A stretch of DNA of 64,000 nt from Glandiceps talaboti. Lineage: Eukaryota; Hemichordata; Enteropneusta; Spengelidae. Position 1 is the stretch's first letter; each line of letters begins with the position of its first letter. The stretch spans positions 19,736,626 through 19,800,625 of the forward strand of contig NC_135562.1 in NCBI RefSeq assembly GCF_964340395.1, read 5' to 3'. Below the pieces are notes generated by a model. It did no database searches, was not told the origin of the DNA, and saw only the letters and a list, made by a program, of their open reading frames with translations. The position numbers and the translations under genes are program-made. Below are positions 13,501 through 28,229 of the stretch, piece by piece.

Positions 13501-15751
13501 TACAACCGAAGCAGTAAGTCAGTCAGTGACACCTGTCAGTAAGCCATCAAGTAGTACATGTACATTACAAGTGTCTGTCGTCCCTAGTCGGTCAGTCAGA
13601 AATGTTGTAGTACAACTGAAGCAGTCAGTCAATCAGTCACCTGTCAGTCAACCAGCCATCAAATAGTACATGTACATTAGAAGGAGTCTGTCAGTCACTA
13701 TAGTCAGTCAGTCAGAAATGTTGTAGTCCAACTGAAGCAGTCAGTCAGTCAGTCTCCTCTCAGTCAGCAATTAAGCAGTATTTGTACATTTTAAGGAATT
13801 TGTCAGTCAGTCAGTCACCTGTCAGTCAGCCATTAAGCAGTATGTGTACATTACAAGGAGTCAGTCAGTCAGTCAGTCAGTCAGTCAGTCAGTTAGTCAG
13901 TCGGAAATGTTGTAGTTCAATTGAAGCTGTCAGTCAGTCATCTGTTAGTCAGTCATCAAAGTAGTACATGTACATTACAAGGAGTCAGTCAGTCACCAGT
14001 CAGTCAGTCAGTCAGTCAGTCAGTCAGTAGTACAACTGAAGAAGACAGTCGGCCATCAAGCCGTACATGTACATTACAAGGAATCTGGCAGTCACTAGTC
14101 AGTCAGTCAGTCAGAAATGTTGTAGTACAACTGAAGCAGACAGTCAGTCACCTGTAAGTCAGCCATCAAGTTAGTAGATGTACATTACAAGAAGTCTGTC
14201 AGTCACAAGTCAGTCAGTGTCAGTCAGTCAGAAATGTTGTAGTACAACTGAAGCAGTCAGTCAGTCAGTCAGTCACCTGTCAGTCAGCCATTAAGCAGTA
14301 TGTGTACATTACAAGGAGTCTGTCACTAGTTAGTCAGTCAGAAATGTTGTAGTTAAACTGAAGCAGTCAGTCATTCACCTGTCTGCTTCAGTCAGCCACC
14401 TGTCAGTCAGCCATTAAGCAGTATGTGTACATTACAAGGAGTCTGTCAGTCACTAGTCAGTCAGTCAGTCAGTCAGTACTCAGTTAGTCAAAAATGTTGT
14501 AGTACAACTGAAGCAGTCAGCCAGTCACCTGTCAGTCAGCCATTAAGCCGTACGTGTACATTACAAGGAGTGGGTTAGTCCCCAGTCAGTCATTCATTAA
14601 GTCAGGCAGTCAGAAATGTTGCAGTACAACTGAAGAAGTCAGTCAGCCACCAAGTAGTACATGTACATTACAAGGAGTCTGTCAGTCACAAGTCAGTCAG
14701 TCAATCAGTCAGTCAGACATGTTGTAGTTTAACTGGAGCAGTCAGTCAGTCAACTGTCAATCAGCCATCAAAGTAGTACATGTACATTATAATTAGGAGT
14801 CTGTCAGTCACCAGTCAGTCAGTCAGTCAGTCAGTCAGAAATGTTGTAGTACAACTGAAGCAGTCAGTCACCTATCAGTCACCCAGCCATCAAGTACTAC
14901 ATGTAAATTACAAGGAGTCAGTCAGTCACTAGTCAGTCAGTCAGTCAGAAATGTTGTAGTACAACTGAAAGAGTCAGTCAGTCAGTCAGTCAGTCAGACA
15001 CCTGTCAGTCAGCCATCAAGCAGTACATGTACATTACAAGGAATCTGTCAGTCACTATTCAGTCAGTCAGTCAGTCAGTAGTACAACTGAAGAAGTCAGT
15101 CAACCACCAAGTAGTACATATACATTACAAGGAGTGTGTCAGTCACACGACAGTCAGTCAGTCAGTCAGTCAGTCAGTCAGTCAGTAAATAGTACAACTG
15201 AAGAAGTCAGTCAGCCACCAAGTAGTACATGTACATTACAAGGAGTCTGTCAGTCCCTAGTCGATTAGTCAGAAATGTTATTGTACAACTGAAGCAGTCA
15301 GTCAGTCAGTCACCTGTCAGTCACCCAGTCATCAAGTAATACATGTAAATTACAAGGAGTCTGTCAGTCACTAGTCAGTCAGTCAGTCAGAAATGTTGTA
15401 GTACAACTGAAGCAGACAGTCATTCACCTGTCAGTCAGCCATCAAATTAGTAGATGTACATTACAAGGAGTCTGTCAGTCACTAGTCAGTCAGTCAGTCA
15501 GTCAGAAATGTTGCAGTACAATTGAAGTCAGCCATAAAGTACATGTAGTGTATGTACATTTTAAGGAATCTGTCAGTCACGAGTCAGTCACTCAGTCAGT
15601 CAGAAATGTTGTAGTACAACTGAAGCAGACAGTCAGTCACCTGTCAGTCAGTCATCAAATTAGTAGATGATAGATGTACATTACAAGGAGGCTGTCAGTC
15701 ACTAGTCAGTCAGTGTCAGTCAGTCAGAAATGTTGTAGTACAACAGAAGCA

Positions 15752-15791
<40 letters not shown>

Positions 15792-16961
15792 CCTGTCAGT
15801 CAGCCATTAAGCAGTATGTGTACATTACAAAGGGTCAGTCAATCACCGGTCAGTCAGTCAGTCAGTCAGTCAGTCAGTCAGTCAGTCAGTCAGTTAGTCA
15901 GAAATGTTGTAGTACAACTGAAGCAGTCAGTCAGTCACCTGTCAGTCAGCCATCAAGTAGTGCATGTACATTACAAGGAGTTTGTCAGTCACAAGTCAGT
16001 CAGTCAGTCAGTCAGTCAGAAATGTTGCAGTACAATTGAAGAAGTCAGTCAGCCACCAAGTAGTACATGTACATTTCAAGGCGTCTGTCAGTCACTAGTC
16101 AGTCAGTCAGAAATGTTGTAATACAACTGAAGCAGTCAGTCAGTCACCTGTCAGTCAGCCATCAAGTAGTGCATGTACATTACAAGGAGTTTGTCAGTCA
16201 CAAGTCAGTCAGTCAGTCAGTCAGAAATGTTGCAGTACAATTGAAGAAGTCAGTCAGCCACCAAGTAGTACATGTACATTTCAAGGCGTCTGTCAGTCAC
16301 TAGTCAGTCAGTCAGAAATGTTGTAATACAACTGAAACAGTCAGTCACTCACCAGTCAGTCGGCCATGAAAGTAGTACATGTACATTACAAGGAGCCTGT
16401 CAGTCACCTGTCAATCACCTGTCAGTCAGTCAGTCAGTCAGTCAGAAATGTTGCAAAACAACCGGAGCAGTCAGTCAGTCACCTGTCAGTAAGCCATCAA
16501 GTAGTACATGTACATTACAAGTGTCTGTCTTCCCTAGTCGGTCAGTCAGAAATGTTGTAGTACAACTGAAGCAGTCAGTCACCTGTCAGTCAGCCAGCCA
16601 TCAAATAGTACATGTACATTAGAAGGAGTCTGTCAGTCACAAGTCGACCAGTCAGAAATGTTATAGTACAACTGAAGCAGCAAGTCATTTAGTCACCTGT
16701 CAGTCAGCCATAAAGTAGTGTATGTACATTTTAAGGAATCTGTCAGTCACGAGTTAGTCAGTCAGTCAGTCAGTCAGTCAGAAATGTTGTAGTACAACTG
16801 AAGCAGACAGTCAGTCACCTGTCAGTCAGCCATCAAATTAGTAGATGACAGATGTACACTACAAGGAGGCTGTCAGTCACTAGTCAGTCAGTGTTAGTCA
16901 GTCAGAAATGTTGTAGTACAACTGAAGCAGTCAGCCAGTCAGTCAGTCAGTCAGTCAGTCA
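10549..16961 (+). repeat. (GTCA)n-based minisatellite array, forward orientation
   Basis: Variable units of roughly 100-150 bp combine (GTCA)n tracts with three landmarks: aaatgttgtagtacaactg, a cctgtcagtcagccatcaag segment, and agtacatgtacattacaagg, which contains the palindrome gtacatgtac. Unit order and GTCA tract length vary, as expected from slippage plus unequal exchange. GTCA repeats have no stop codon in any forward frame and read Val-Ser-Gln-Ser, so long open frames on the plus strand follow automatically and do not indicate genes. The array starts inside a satellite exon block and ends directly at a satellite donor site at about 16,962. Confidence 0.95.
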
Positions 16962-18545
16962 CCTTACTTCTTCCACTTCTTGATTGTTCTTCTGCCATCT
17001 GTGTTCGTGTCATCTTCCGTGACCTTGAGTTCCATCCTGAAAGGAATGAATCAAACAATACAGTATAAACTTATTGAAGGAATGAAATAAGTTATTTAGA
17101 TTCTAATATTTACTCTTAATGTTGCCACTACTCAATTTAACCTTTTTGAAAAGATATTACCACGGATAATACAATTCTGTTCATCTCCAAAATATTTCTT
17201 CATTCTGCTACAATCTACTTCTGACATAAGGTTGTCATTACTTGTTGTGTGCTTAGTACTGACAAAAGACCTTTTTGATAACTTATACTTTCCATTGCAG
17301 ATGGGAAGAAATATTGGGCAACAAAATTTAATGACCGTTCTCAGTAATTATACAATTCCAAAATCTTCACTTACTTCTTCCACTTCTTGATTGGCTGTCT
17401 GGTGTTCATTTGCCATCTGTGTTCGTGTCATCTTCCGCCTTGAGTTCCATCCTGAAAGGAATGAATCAAACAATACAATATAAACTTATTGATGGAATAA
17501 AATAACAGTTATTTAGATTCTAATATTTACTCTTAAAGTTGCCACTACTCAATTTAACCTTTTTGAAAAGATATTACCACGGACAATACAATTCTGTTCA
17601 TCTCCAAAATATTTCTTCATTCTGCTACAATCTACTTGTGACATAAGGTTGTCATTACTTGTTGTGTGCTTAGTACTGACAAAAGAACTTTTTGATAACT
17701 TATAGTTTCCATTGCAGATGGGAAGAAATATTGGGCAACACAATTTAATGACCGTTCTCAGTAATTATACAATTCCAAAATCTTCACTTACTTCTTCCAC
17801 TTCTTGATTGGCTGTCTGGTGTTCATCTGCCATCTGTGTTCGTGTCATCTTCCGTGACCTTGAGTTCCATCCTGAAAGGAATGAATCAAACAATACAATA
17901 TAAACTTATTGATGGAATGAAATAACAGTTATTTAGATTCTAATATTTACTCTTAAAGTTGCCACTATTCAATTTAACCTTTTTGAAAAGATATTACCAT
18001 GGATAATACAATTCTGTTCATCTCCAAAATATTTCTTCATTCTGCTACAATCTACTTGTGACATAAGGTTGTCAATACTTGTTGTGTGCTTAGTAATTAC
18101 AAAAGAACGTTTTGATAACTTATACTTTCCATTGCAGATGGGAAGAAATATTGGGCAACACAATTTAATGACCATTCTCAGTAATTATACAATTCCAAAA
18201 TCTTCACTTACTTCTTCCACTTCTTGATTGGCTGTCTGGTGTTCATCTGCCATCTGTGTTCGTGTCATCTTCCGTGACCTTGAGTTCCATCCTGAAAGGA
18301 ATGAATCAAACAATACAGTATAAACTTATTGATGTAATGAAATAACAGTCATTTGGATTTTAATAACTACTCTTAAAGTTGCCACTACTCACATTGACCT
18401 TTTTGACAAAATATTACTACTTATAGTAAAATTATGCTAATCTTCAAAATATTAATTCATTCAGCTACAATCTACTTGTGACATAAGGTTGTCACTACTT
18501 GTCATGTGCTTAGTACTGACAAAAAAAACCTTATAGATAACTTGT
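16962..18545 (-). repeat. Diverged 420-bp satellite island, four units
   Basis: Four units of the left-hand satellite reappear in the same orientation but with many more differences. Their exon-like blocks lie at 16,968-17,036 (11-nt deletion), 17,375-17,451 (3-nt deletion), 17,792-17,871 and 18,212-18,291 (both 80 nt). The last unit is the most diverged and dissolves into minisatellite sequence at about 18,545, after a gataactt-like motif. Higher divergence than the left array indicates older or less homogenised copies. The island lies exactly between minisatellite arrays of opposite orientation. Confidence 0.93.
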
Positions 18546-19959
18546 GCACGTACTACTAGATGTACACATACTACTTGATAGCTTACTGACAGGTGATTGA
18601 CTGTTTCAATTGTACTACAACATGTCTGACTGACTGACTGACTGACTGGAGACTGACTTACTCCTTGTAATGTACACATACTGATTAATGGCTGACTGAC
18701 AGGTGACTGACTGACTGACTGACTGCTTCTGTTGTCCTACAACATTTCTGACTGACTGACATTGACTGACTAGTGACTGACAGCCTCCGTGTAATGTACA
18801 CATACTGCTTAATGGCTGACTGAGAGGTGACTGACTGACTAGTGACTGACAGACTCCTTGTAATGTACATGTACTACTTGATGGCTGGTTGACTGACAAG
18901 TGACTAACTGACTTCTTCAGTTGTACTACTGACTGACTGACTAACAGATTGACTGACTGGTTACTGACAGACTCCTTGTAATGTACATGTACTACTTTCA
19001 TGGCTGACTGACAGGTGACTGACTGACTGCGTCAGTTGTACTACAACATTTCTGACTGACTGACTGACTGACTGACTGACTAGTGACTGACAGACTCCTT
19101 GTAATGTACACATACTGCTTAATGGCTTACTGACAAGTGACTGACTGACTGACTTCTTCAGTTGTACTACAACATTTTTGATTGACTGACTAGTGACTGA
19201 TAGACTCCTTGTAATGTACACATACTGCTTAATGGCTTACTGACAAGTGACTGACTGACTGACTTCTTCAGTTGTACTACAACATTTCTGACTGACTGAC
19301 TAGTGACTGACAGATTCCCTGTAATGTACATGTACTGCTTGATGGCTGCCTGACAGGTGACTGACTGACTGACTGCTTCAGTTGTACTACAACATTTCTG
19401 ACTGATTAACTAGTGACTGACAGCCTCCTTGTAATTTACATGTACTACTTGATGGCTGGGTGACTGACAGGTGACTGACTGACTGACTGACTGTTTCAGT
19501 TATTATACAACATTTCTGACTGATCGACTAAGGACTGACAGACTCCTTAGCATGTACATGTACTACTTGGCGGCTGACTGACTTCTTCAGTTGTACTACT
19601 GACTGACTGACTGACTGACTGACTGCTGACTGACTAACTGACCGACTTGTAATCTACATGTCCTACTTGATGGCTGACTGACAGGTGACTGGCTGACTGA
19701 CTTCTTCCGTTGTACTACTGACTGACTGACTGACTGACTGACTGACTGACTGACCTACCTGTGATTGACAGACTCCTTTTAATGTATATGTACTACCTGG
19801 TGGCTGACTGACTATTTCAGTTGTACTACTGACTGACTTGTAATGTACATGTACTACTTGATGGCTGACTGACAGGTGACTGACTGACTATTTCAGTTGT
19901 ACTACAACATTTTTGATTGACTTACTGTGACTGACAGACTCCTTGTAATGTACACATAC

Positions 19960-22900
19960 TGCTTATTGGCTGACTGACAAGTGACTGACTGACTGACTGC
20001 TTCAGTTGTACTACAACATTTCTGACTGACTGACTGACTGACTGACTGACTGACTGACTGACTGACTAGTGACTGCCAGATTCCTTGTAATGTACATGTA
20101 CTGCTTGATGGCGACTGACAGGTGACTGACTGACTGACTGCTTCAGGTGTACTACAACATTTCTGACTGACTGACTAGTGACTGACAGACTCCTTGTGAT
20201 GTACATGTACTACTTGGTGGCTGACTGACTTCTTCCGTTGTACTACTGACTGACTGACTGACTGACTGACTGACTGACTGACTGACTTGTGACTGACAGA
20301 CTCCTTTTAATGTATATGTACTACATGGTGGCTGACTGACTTCTTCAGTTGTACTACTGACTGACTGACTGACTGACTGCTGACTGACTAACTGACTGAC
20401 TGACTTGTAATGTACATGTACTACTTGATGGCTGACTGACAGGTGTCTGACTGACTATATCAGTTGTACTACAACAATTTTGATTGACTGACTAGTGACT
20501 GACAGACTCCTTGTAATGTACACATACTGCATAATGGTTGAATGACAAGTGACTGACTGACTGACTGACTGACTGACTGCTTCAGTTGTACTACAACATT
20601 TCTGACTCACTGACTAGTGACTGACATATTCCTTGTAATGTACATGTACTGCTTGATGGCTGCCTGACAGGTGACTGACAGGTGACTGACTGACTGACTG
20701 CTTTAGTTGTACTACAACATTTCTGACTGACTGGCTAGTGTCTGACAGACTCCTTGTAATTATATGTACTAATTGGTGGCTGGGTGACTGACAGGTGACT
20801 GACTGACTGACTGTTTCAGTTATTATACAACATTTCTGACTGATCGACTAAGGACTGACAGACTCCTTAGAATGTACATGTACTACTTGGCGGCTGACTG
20901 ACTTCTTCAGTTGTACTACTGACTGACTGACTGACTGACTGACTGACTTACTTGTGACTAACAGACTCCTTGTAATGTACATGTACTACTTGGTGGCTGA
21001 CTGACTTCTTCAGTTGTACAGCAACATTTCTGACTGCCTGACTTAATGAATGACTGACTGGGGACTGACTGACTCCTTGTAATGTACACGTACAGCTTAA
21101 TAGCTGACTGACAGGTGACTGGCTGACTGCTTCAGTTGCACTACACCATTTCTGACTAACTGACTACTGACTGACTGACTGACTGTCTGACTGACTGACT
21201 GGTGACTGACAGACTCCTTGTAATGTACATGTACTACCTGATGGCTGAGTGACAGGTGAGTGACTGACTGCTTCAGTTGCGCTACAACATTTCTGACTGA
21301 CTGACTGACTGACTGACTGACTGACTAGTGACTGCCAGATTCCTTGTAATGTACATCTACTAATTTGATGGCTGACTTACAGGTGACTAACTGTCTGCTT
21401 CAGTTGTACTACAACATTTCTGACTGACTGACTGACTGACTGACTGACTGACTAGTGACTGCCAGATTCCTTGTAATGTACATGTACTGCTTGGTGGCCG
21501 ACTGACAGGTGACTGACTGACTGACTGCTTCAGTTGTACTACAACATTTCTGACTGACTGACTAGTGACTGACTAGTGACTGACAGACTCTTTGTAATTT
21601 ACATATACTACTTGATGGCTGGGTGACTGACAGGTGACCGACTGACTGACTGCTTCAGTTGTACTACAATATTTCTGACTGAACGACTAGGGACTGACAG
21701 ACTCCTTGTAATGTACATGTACTACTTGGTGGCTGACTGACTTCTTCAGTTGTATGACTGACTGACTGACTGACTGACTGACTGGTGACTGACAGACTCC
21801 TTGTAATGTATATGTACTACTTTGATGGCTGACTGACAGGTGACTGACTGACTGACTGCTTCAGTTGAACTACAACATTTCTGACTGACTGACTGTCTTG
21901 TGACTGACTGGGGACTGACTGACTCCTTGTAATGTACACGTACAGCTTAATGACTGACTGACAGGTGACTGGCTGACTGCTTCAGTTGTACTACAACATT
22001 TCTGACTGACTGACACTGACTGACTAGTGACTGACAGCCTCCTTGTAATGTACATCTGTCATCTACTAATTTGATGGCTGACTGACAGGTGACTGACTGT
22101 CTGCTTCAGTTGTACTACAACATTTCTGACTGACTGACTGACTCGTGACTGACAGATTCCTTAAAATGTACATGCACTAATTTATGGCTGACGGATAGGT
22201 GACTGACTGTCTGCTTCAGTTGTACTACAACATTTCTGACTGACTGGCTATTGACTGACAGACTCCTTGTAATGTACATATACTACTTGATGGCTGACTG
22301 ACAGGTGACTGACTGACTGATTGCTTCAGTTGGACAACAACATTTCTGACTGACTGACTGACTGACTGACTGACTGACTGACTGACTTGTGACTGACAAA
22401 CTCCTTGTAATGTACATGTACTACATGATGGCTGACTGACAGGTGACTGACTGACTGCTTCAGTTGTACTACTGACTGACTGACTGACTGCTGACTGACT
22501 GACTGACTAACTGACTGACTGACTTGTAATGTACATGTACTACTTTATGGCTGACTGACAGGTGTCTGACTGACTATATCAGTTGTACTACAACATTTTT
22601 GATTGACTGACTAGTGACTGACAGACTCCTTGTAATGTACACATACTGCTTAATGGCTGACTGACAAGTGACTGACTGACTGACTGACTGACTGACTGAC
22701 TGCTTCAGTTGTACTACAACATTTCTGACTGAATGACTAGTGACTGACATATTCCTTGTAATGTACATGTACTGCTTGATGGCTGCCTGACAGGTGACTG
22801 ACTGACTGACTGCTTCAGTTGTACTACAACATTTCTGACTGACTGACTAGTGACTGACAGACTCCTTGTAATTACATGTACTAATTGATGGCTGGGTGAC

Positions 22901-25900
22901 TGACAGGTGACTGACTGACTGACTGACTGCTTCAGTTGTACTACACCATTTCTGACTAACTGACTACTGACTGACTGACTGACTGTCTGACTGACTGACT
23001 GTCTGTCTGACTGACTGACTGACTGACTGACTGACTGACTAACTAGTGACTGACAGACTCCTTGTAATGTACATGTAACTACCTGATGGCTGAGTGACAG
23101 GTGAGTGACTGACTGCTTCAGTTGTACTACAACATTTCTGACTGACTGACACTGACTGACTTGTGACTGACAGACTCCTTGTAATGTACATCTAATAATT
23201 TGATGGCTGACTTACAGGTGACTGACTGTCTGCTTCAGTTGTACTACAACATTTCTGACTGACTGACTGACTAGTGACTGCCAGATTCCTTGTAATGTAC
23301 ATGTACTGCTTGGTGGCCGACTGACAGGTGACTGACTGACTGACTGCTTCAGTTGTACTACAACATTTCTGACTGACTGACTTGTGACTTACTAGTGACT
23401 GACAGACTCCTTGTAATTTACATATACTACTTGATGGCTGGGTGACTGACAGGTGACTGACTGACTGACTGCTTCAGTTGTACTACAATATTTCTGACTG
23501 ATCGACTAGGGACTGACAGACTCCTTGTAATGTACATGTACTACTTGATGGCTGACTGACAGGTGACTGACTGACTATTTCAGTTGCACTACAAAATTTT
23601 TGACTGACTGACTAGTGACTGACAGACTCCTTGTAATGTACACATACTGCTTAATGGCTGACTGACAGGTTACTGACTGACTGACTGCTTCAGTTGTACT
23701 ACAACATTTCTGACTGACTGACACTGACTGACTTGTGACTGACAGACTCCTTGTAATGTACATCTAATAATTTGATGGCTGACTTACAGGTGACTGACTG
23801 TCTGCTTCAGTTGTACTACAACATTTCTGACTGACTGACTGACTGACTAGTGACTGACAGACTCCTTGTAATTTACATATACTACTTGATGGCTGGGTGA
23901 CTGACAGGTGACTGACTGACTGACTGCTTCAGTTGTACTACAATATTTCTGACTGATCGACTAGGGACTGACAGACTCCTTGTAATGTACACATACTGCT
24001 TATTGGCTGACTGACAAGTGACTGACTGACTGACTGCTTCAGTTGTACTACAACATTTCTGACTGACTGACTGACTGATTGACTGACTGACTGACTGACT
24101 GACTAGTGACTGCCAGATTCCTTGTAATGTACATGTACTGCTTGATGGCGACTGACAGGTGACTGACTGACTGACTGCTTCAGGTGTACTACAACATTTC
24201 TGACTGACTGACTAGTGACTGACAGACTCCTTGTGATGTACATGTACTACTTGGTGGCTGACTGACTTCTTCCGTTGTACTACTGACTGACTGACTGACT
24301 GACTGACTGACTGACTGACTTGTGACTGACAGACTCCTTTTAATGTATATGTACTACATGGTGGCTGACTGACTTCTTCAGTTGTACTACTGACTGACTG
24401 ACTGACTGACTGCTGACTGACTAACTGACTGACTGACTTGTAATGTACATGTACTACTTGATGGCTGACTGACAGGTGTCTGACTGACTATATCAGTTGT
24501 ACTACAACAATTTTGATTGACTGACTAGTGACTGACAGACTCCTTGTAATGTACACATACTGCATAATGGTTGAATGACAAGTGACTGACTGACTGACTG
24601 ACTGACTGACTGCTTCAGTTGTACTACAACATTTCTGACTCACTGACTAGTGACTGACATATTCCTTGTAATGTACATGTACTGCTTGATGGCTGCCTGA
24701 CAGGTGACTGACAGGTGACTGACTGACTGACTGCTTTAGTTGTACTACAACATTTCTGACTGACTGGCTAGTGTCTGACAGACTCCTTGTAATTATATGT
24801 ACTAATTGGTGGCTGGGTGACTGACAGGTGACTGACTGACTGACTGTTTCAGTTATTATACAACATTTCTGACTGATCGACTAAGGACTGACAGACTCCT
24901 TAGAATGTACATGTACTACTTGGCGGCTGACTGACTTCTTCAGTTGTACTACTGACTGACTGACTGACTGACTGACTGACTTACTTGTGACTAACAGACT
25001 CCTTGTAATGTACATGTACTACTTGGTGGCTGACTGACTTCTTCAGTTGTACAGCAACATTTCTGACTGCCTGACTTAATGAATGACTGACTGGGGACTG
25101 ACTGACTCCTTGTAATGTACACGTACAGCTTAATAGCTGACTGACAGGTGACTGGCTGACTGCTTCAGTTGCACTACACCATTTCTGACTAACTGACTAC
25201 TGACTGACTGACTGACTGTCTGACTGACTGACTGGTGACTGACAGACTCCTTGTAATGTACATGTACTACCTGATGGCTGAGTGACAGGTGAGTGACTGA
25301 CTGCTTCAGTTGCGCTACAACATTTCTGACTGACTGACTGACTGACTGACTGACTAGTGACTGACAGACTCCTTGTAATGTTCATGTACTACTTGATGGC
25401 TGACTGACAGGTGACTGACTGACTTTCAGTTGCACTACAACATTTTTGACTGACTGACTTGTGACTGACAGACTCCTTGTAATGTACACATACTGCTTAA
25501 TGGCTGACTGACAGGTTACTGACTGACTGACTACTTCAGTTGTACTACAACATTTCTGACTGACTGACACTGACTGACTTGTGACTGACAGACTCCTTGT
25601 AATGTACATCTACTAATTTGATGGCTGACTTACAGGTGACTGACTGTCTGCTTCAGTTGTACTACAACATTTCTGACTGACTGACTGACTGACTGACTGA
25701 CTGACTAGTGACTGCCAGATTCCTTGTAATGTACATGTACTGCTTGGTGGCCGACTGACAGGTGACTGACTGACTGACTGCTTCAGTTGTACTACAACAT
25801 TTCTGACTGACTGACTAGTGACTGACTAGTGACTGACAGACTCTTTGTAATTTACATATACTACTTGATGGCTGGGTGACTGACAGGTGACCGACTGACT

Positions 25901-27170
25901 GACTGCTTCAGTTGTACTACAATATTTCTGACTGAACGACTAGGGACTGACAGACTCCTTGTAATGTACATGTACTACTTGGTGGCTGACTGACTTCTTC
26001 AGTTGTATGACTGACTGACTGACTGACTGACTGACTGGTGACTGACAGACTCCTTGTAATGTATATGTACCACTTTGATGGCTGACTGACAGGTGACTGA
26101 CTGACTGACTGCTTCAGTTGAACTACAACATTTCTGACTGACTGACTGTCTTGTGACTGACTGGGGACTGACTGACTCCTTGTAATGTACACGTACAGCT
26201 TAATGACTGACTGACAGGTGACTGGCTGACTGCTTCAGTTGTACTACAACATTTCTGACTGACTGACACTGACTGACTAGTGACTGACAGCCTCCTTGTA
26301 ATGTACATCTGTCATCTACTAATTTGATGGCTGACTGACAGGTGACTGACTGTCTGCTTCAGTTGTACTACAACATTTCTGACTGACTGACTGACTCGTG
26401 ACTGACAGATTCCTTAAAATGTACATGCACTAATGTATGGCTGACGGATAGGTGACTGACTGTCTGCTTCAGTTGTACTACAACATTTCTGACTGACTGG
26501 CTATTGACTGACAGACTCCTTGTAATGTACATATACTACTTGATGGCTGACTGACAGGTGACTGACTGACTGATTGCTTCAGTTGGACAACAACATTTCT
26601 GACTGACTGACTGACTGACTGACTGACTGACTGACTGACTGACTGACTGACTGACTGACTTGTGACTGACAAACTCCTTGTAATGTACATGTACTACATG
26701 ATGGCTGACTGACAGGTGACTGACTGACTGCTTCAGTTGTACTACTGACTGACTGACTGACTGCTGACTGACTGACTGACTAACTGACTGACTGACTTGT
26801 AATGTACATGTACTACTTTATGGCTGACTGACAGGTGTCTGACTGACTATATCAGTTGTACTACAACATTTTTGATTGACTGACTAGTGACTGACAGACT
26901 CCTTGTAATGTACACATACTGCTTAATGGCTGACTGACCAGTGACTGACTGACTGACTGACTGACTGACTGACTGCTTCAGTTGTACTACAACATTTCTG
27001 ACTGAATGACTAGTGACTGACATATTCCTTGTAATGTACATGTACTGCTTGATGGCTGCCTGACAGGTGACTGACTGACTGACTGCTTCAGTTGTACTAC
27101 AACATTTCTGACTGACTGACTAGTGACTGACAGACTCCTTGTAATTACATGTACTAATTGATGGCTGGAT
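19960..27170. repeat. Internal ~4.2-kb tandem segmental duplication in the minisatellite
   Basis: Blocks around 19,960-22,900 and 24,000-27,170 share the same ordered series of rare unit variants. Examples are gcgctacaac at about 21,280 and 25,310, the tgtcttgtgactgactgggg segment at about 21,890 and 26,148, and tccttaaaatgtacatgcac at about 22,160 and 26,410. The offset is about 4,040 at the left and about 4,255 at the right, so roughly 215 bp more sequence lies in the second copy near 25,330-25,690. Shared rare variants in the same order imply one duplication, not independent homogenisation. Confidence 0.8.
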
Positions 27171-28229
27171 GACTGACAGGTGACTGACTGACTATTTCAG
27201 TTGCACTACAACATTTTTGACTGACTGACTAGTGACTGACAGACTCCTTGTAATGTACACATACTGCTTAATGGCTGACTGACAGGTTACTGACTGACTG
27301 ACTGCTTCAGTTGTACTACAACATTTCTGACTGACTGACACTGACTGACTTGTGACTGACAGACTCCTTGTAATGTACATCTAATAATTTGATGGCTGAC
27401 TTACAGGTGACTGACTGTCTGCTTCAGTTGTACTACAACATTTCTGACTGACTGACTGACTAGTGACTGCCAGATTCCTTGTAATGTACATGTACTGCTT
27501 GGTGGCTGACTGACAGGTGACTGACTGACTGACTGCTTCAGTTGTACTACAACATTTCTGACTGACTGACTTGTGACTGACTAGTGACTGACAGACTCCT
27601 TGTAATTTACATATACTACTTGATGGCTGGGTGACTGACAGGTGACTGACTGACTGACTATTTCAGTTGCACTACAAAATTTTTGACTGACTGACTAGTG
27701 ACTGACAGACTCCTTGTAATGTACACATACTGCTTAATGGCTGACTGACAGGTTACTGACTGACTGACTGCTTCAGTTGTACTACAACATTTCTGACTGA
27801 CTGACACTGACTGACTTGTGACTGACAGACTCCTTGTAATGTACATCTAATAATTTGATGGCTGACTTACAGGTGACTGACTGTCTGCTTCAGTTGTACT
27901 ACAACATTTCTGACTGACTGACTGACTGACTGACTGACTGACTGACTAGTGACTGCCAGATTCCTTGTAATGTACATGTACTGCTTGGTGGCCGACTGAC
28001 AGGTGACTGACTGACTGACTGCTTCCGTTGTACTACAACATTTCTGACTGACTGACTTGTGACTGACTAGTGACTGACAGACTCCTTGTAATTTACATAT
28101 ACTACTTGATGGCTGGGTGACTGACAGGTGACTGACTGACTGACTGCTTCAGTTGTACTACAATATTTCTGACTGATCGACTAGGGACTGACAGACTCCT
28201 TGTAATGTACATGTACTACTTGATGGCTG

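Noticed and set aside
10505-16622. Ser/Gln/Val-rich plus-strand open frames up to 175 codons
   Set aside because: They are the automatic translation of (GTCA)n, which has no stops in that direction; starts are arbitrary and lengths follow array slippage.
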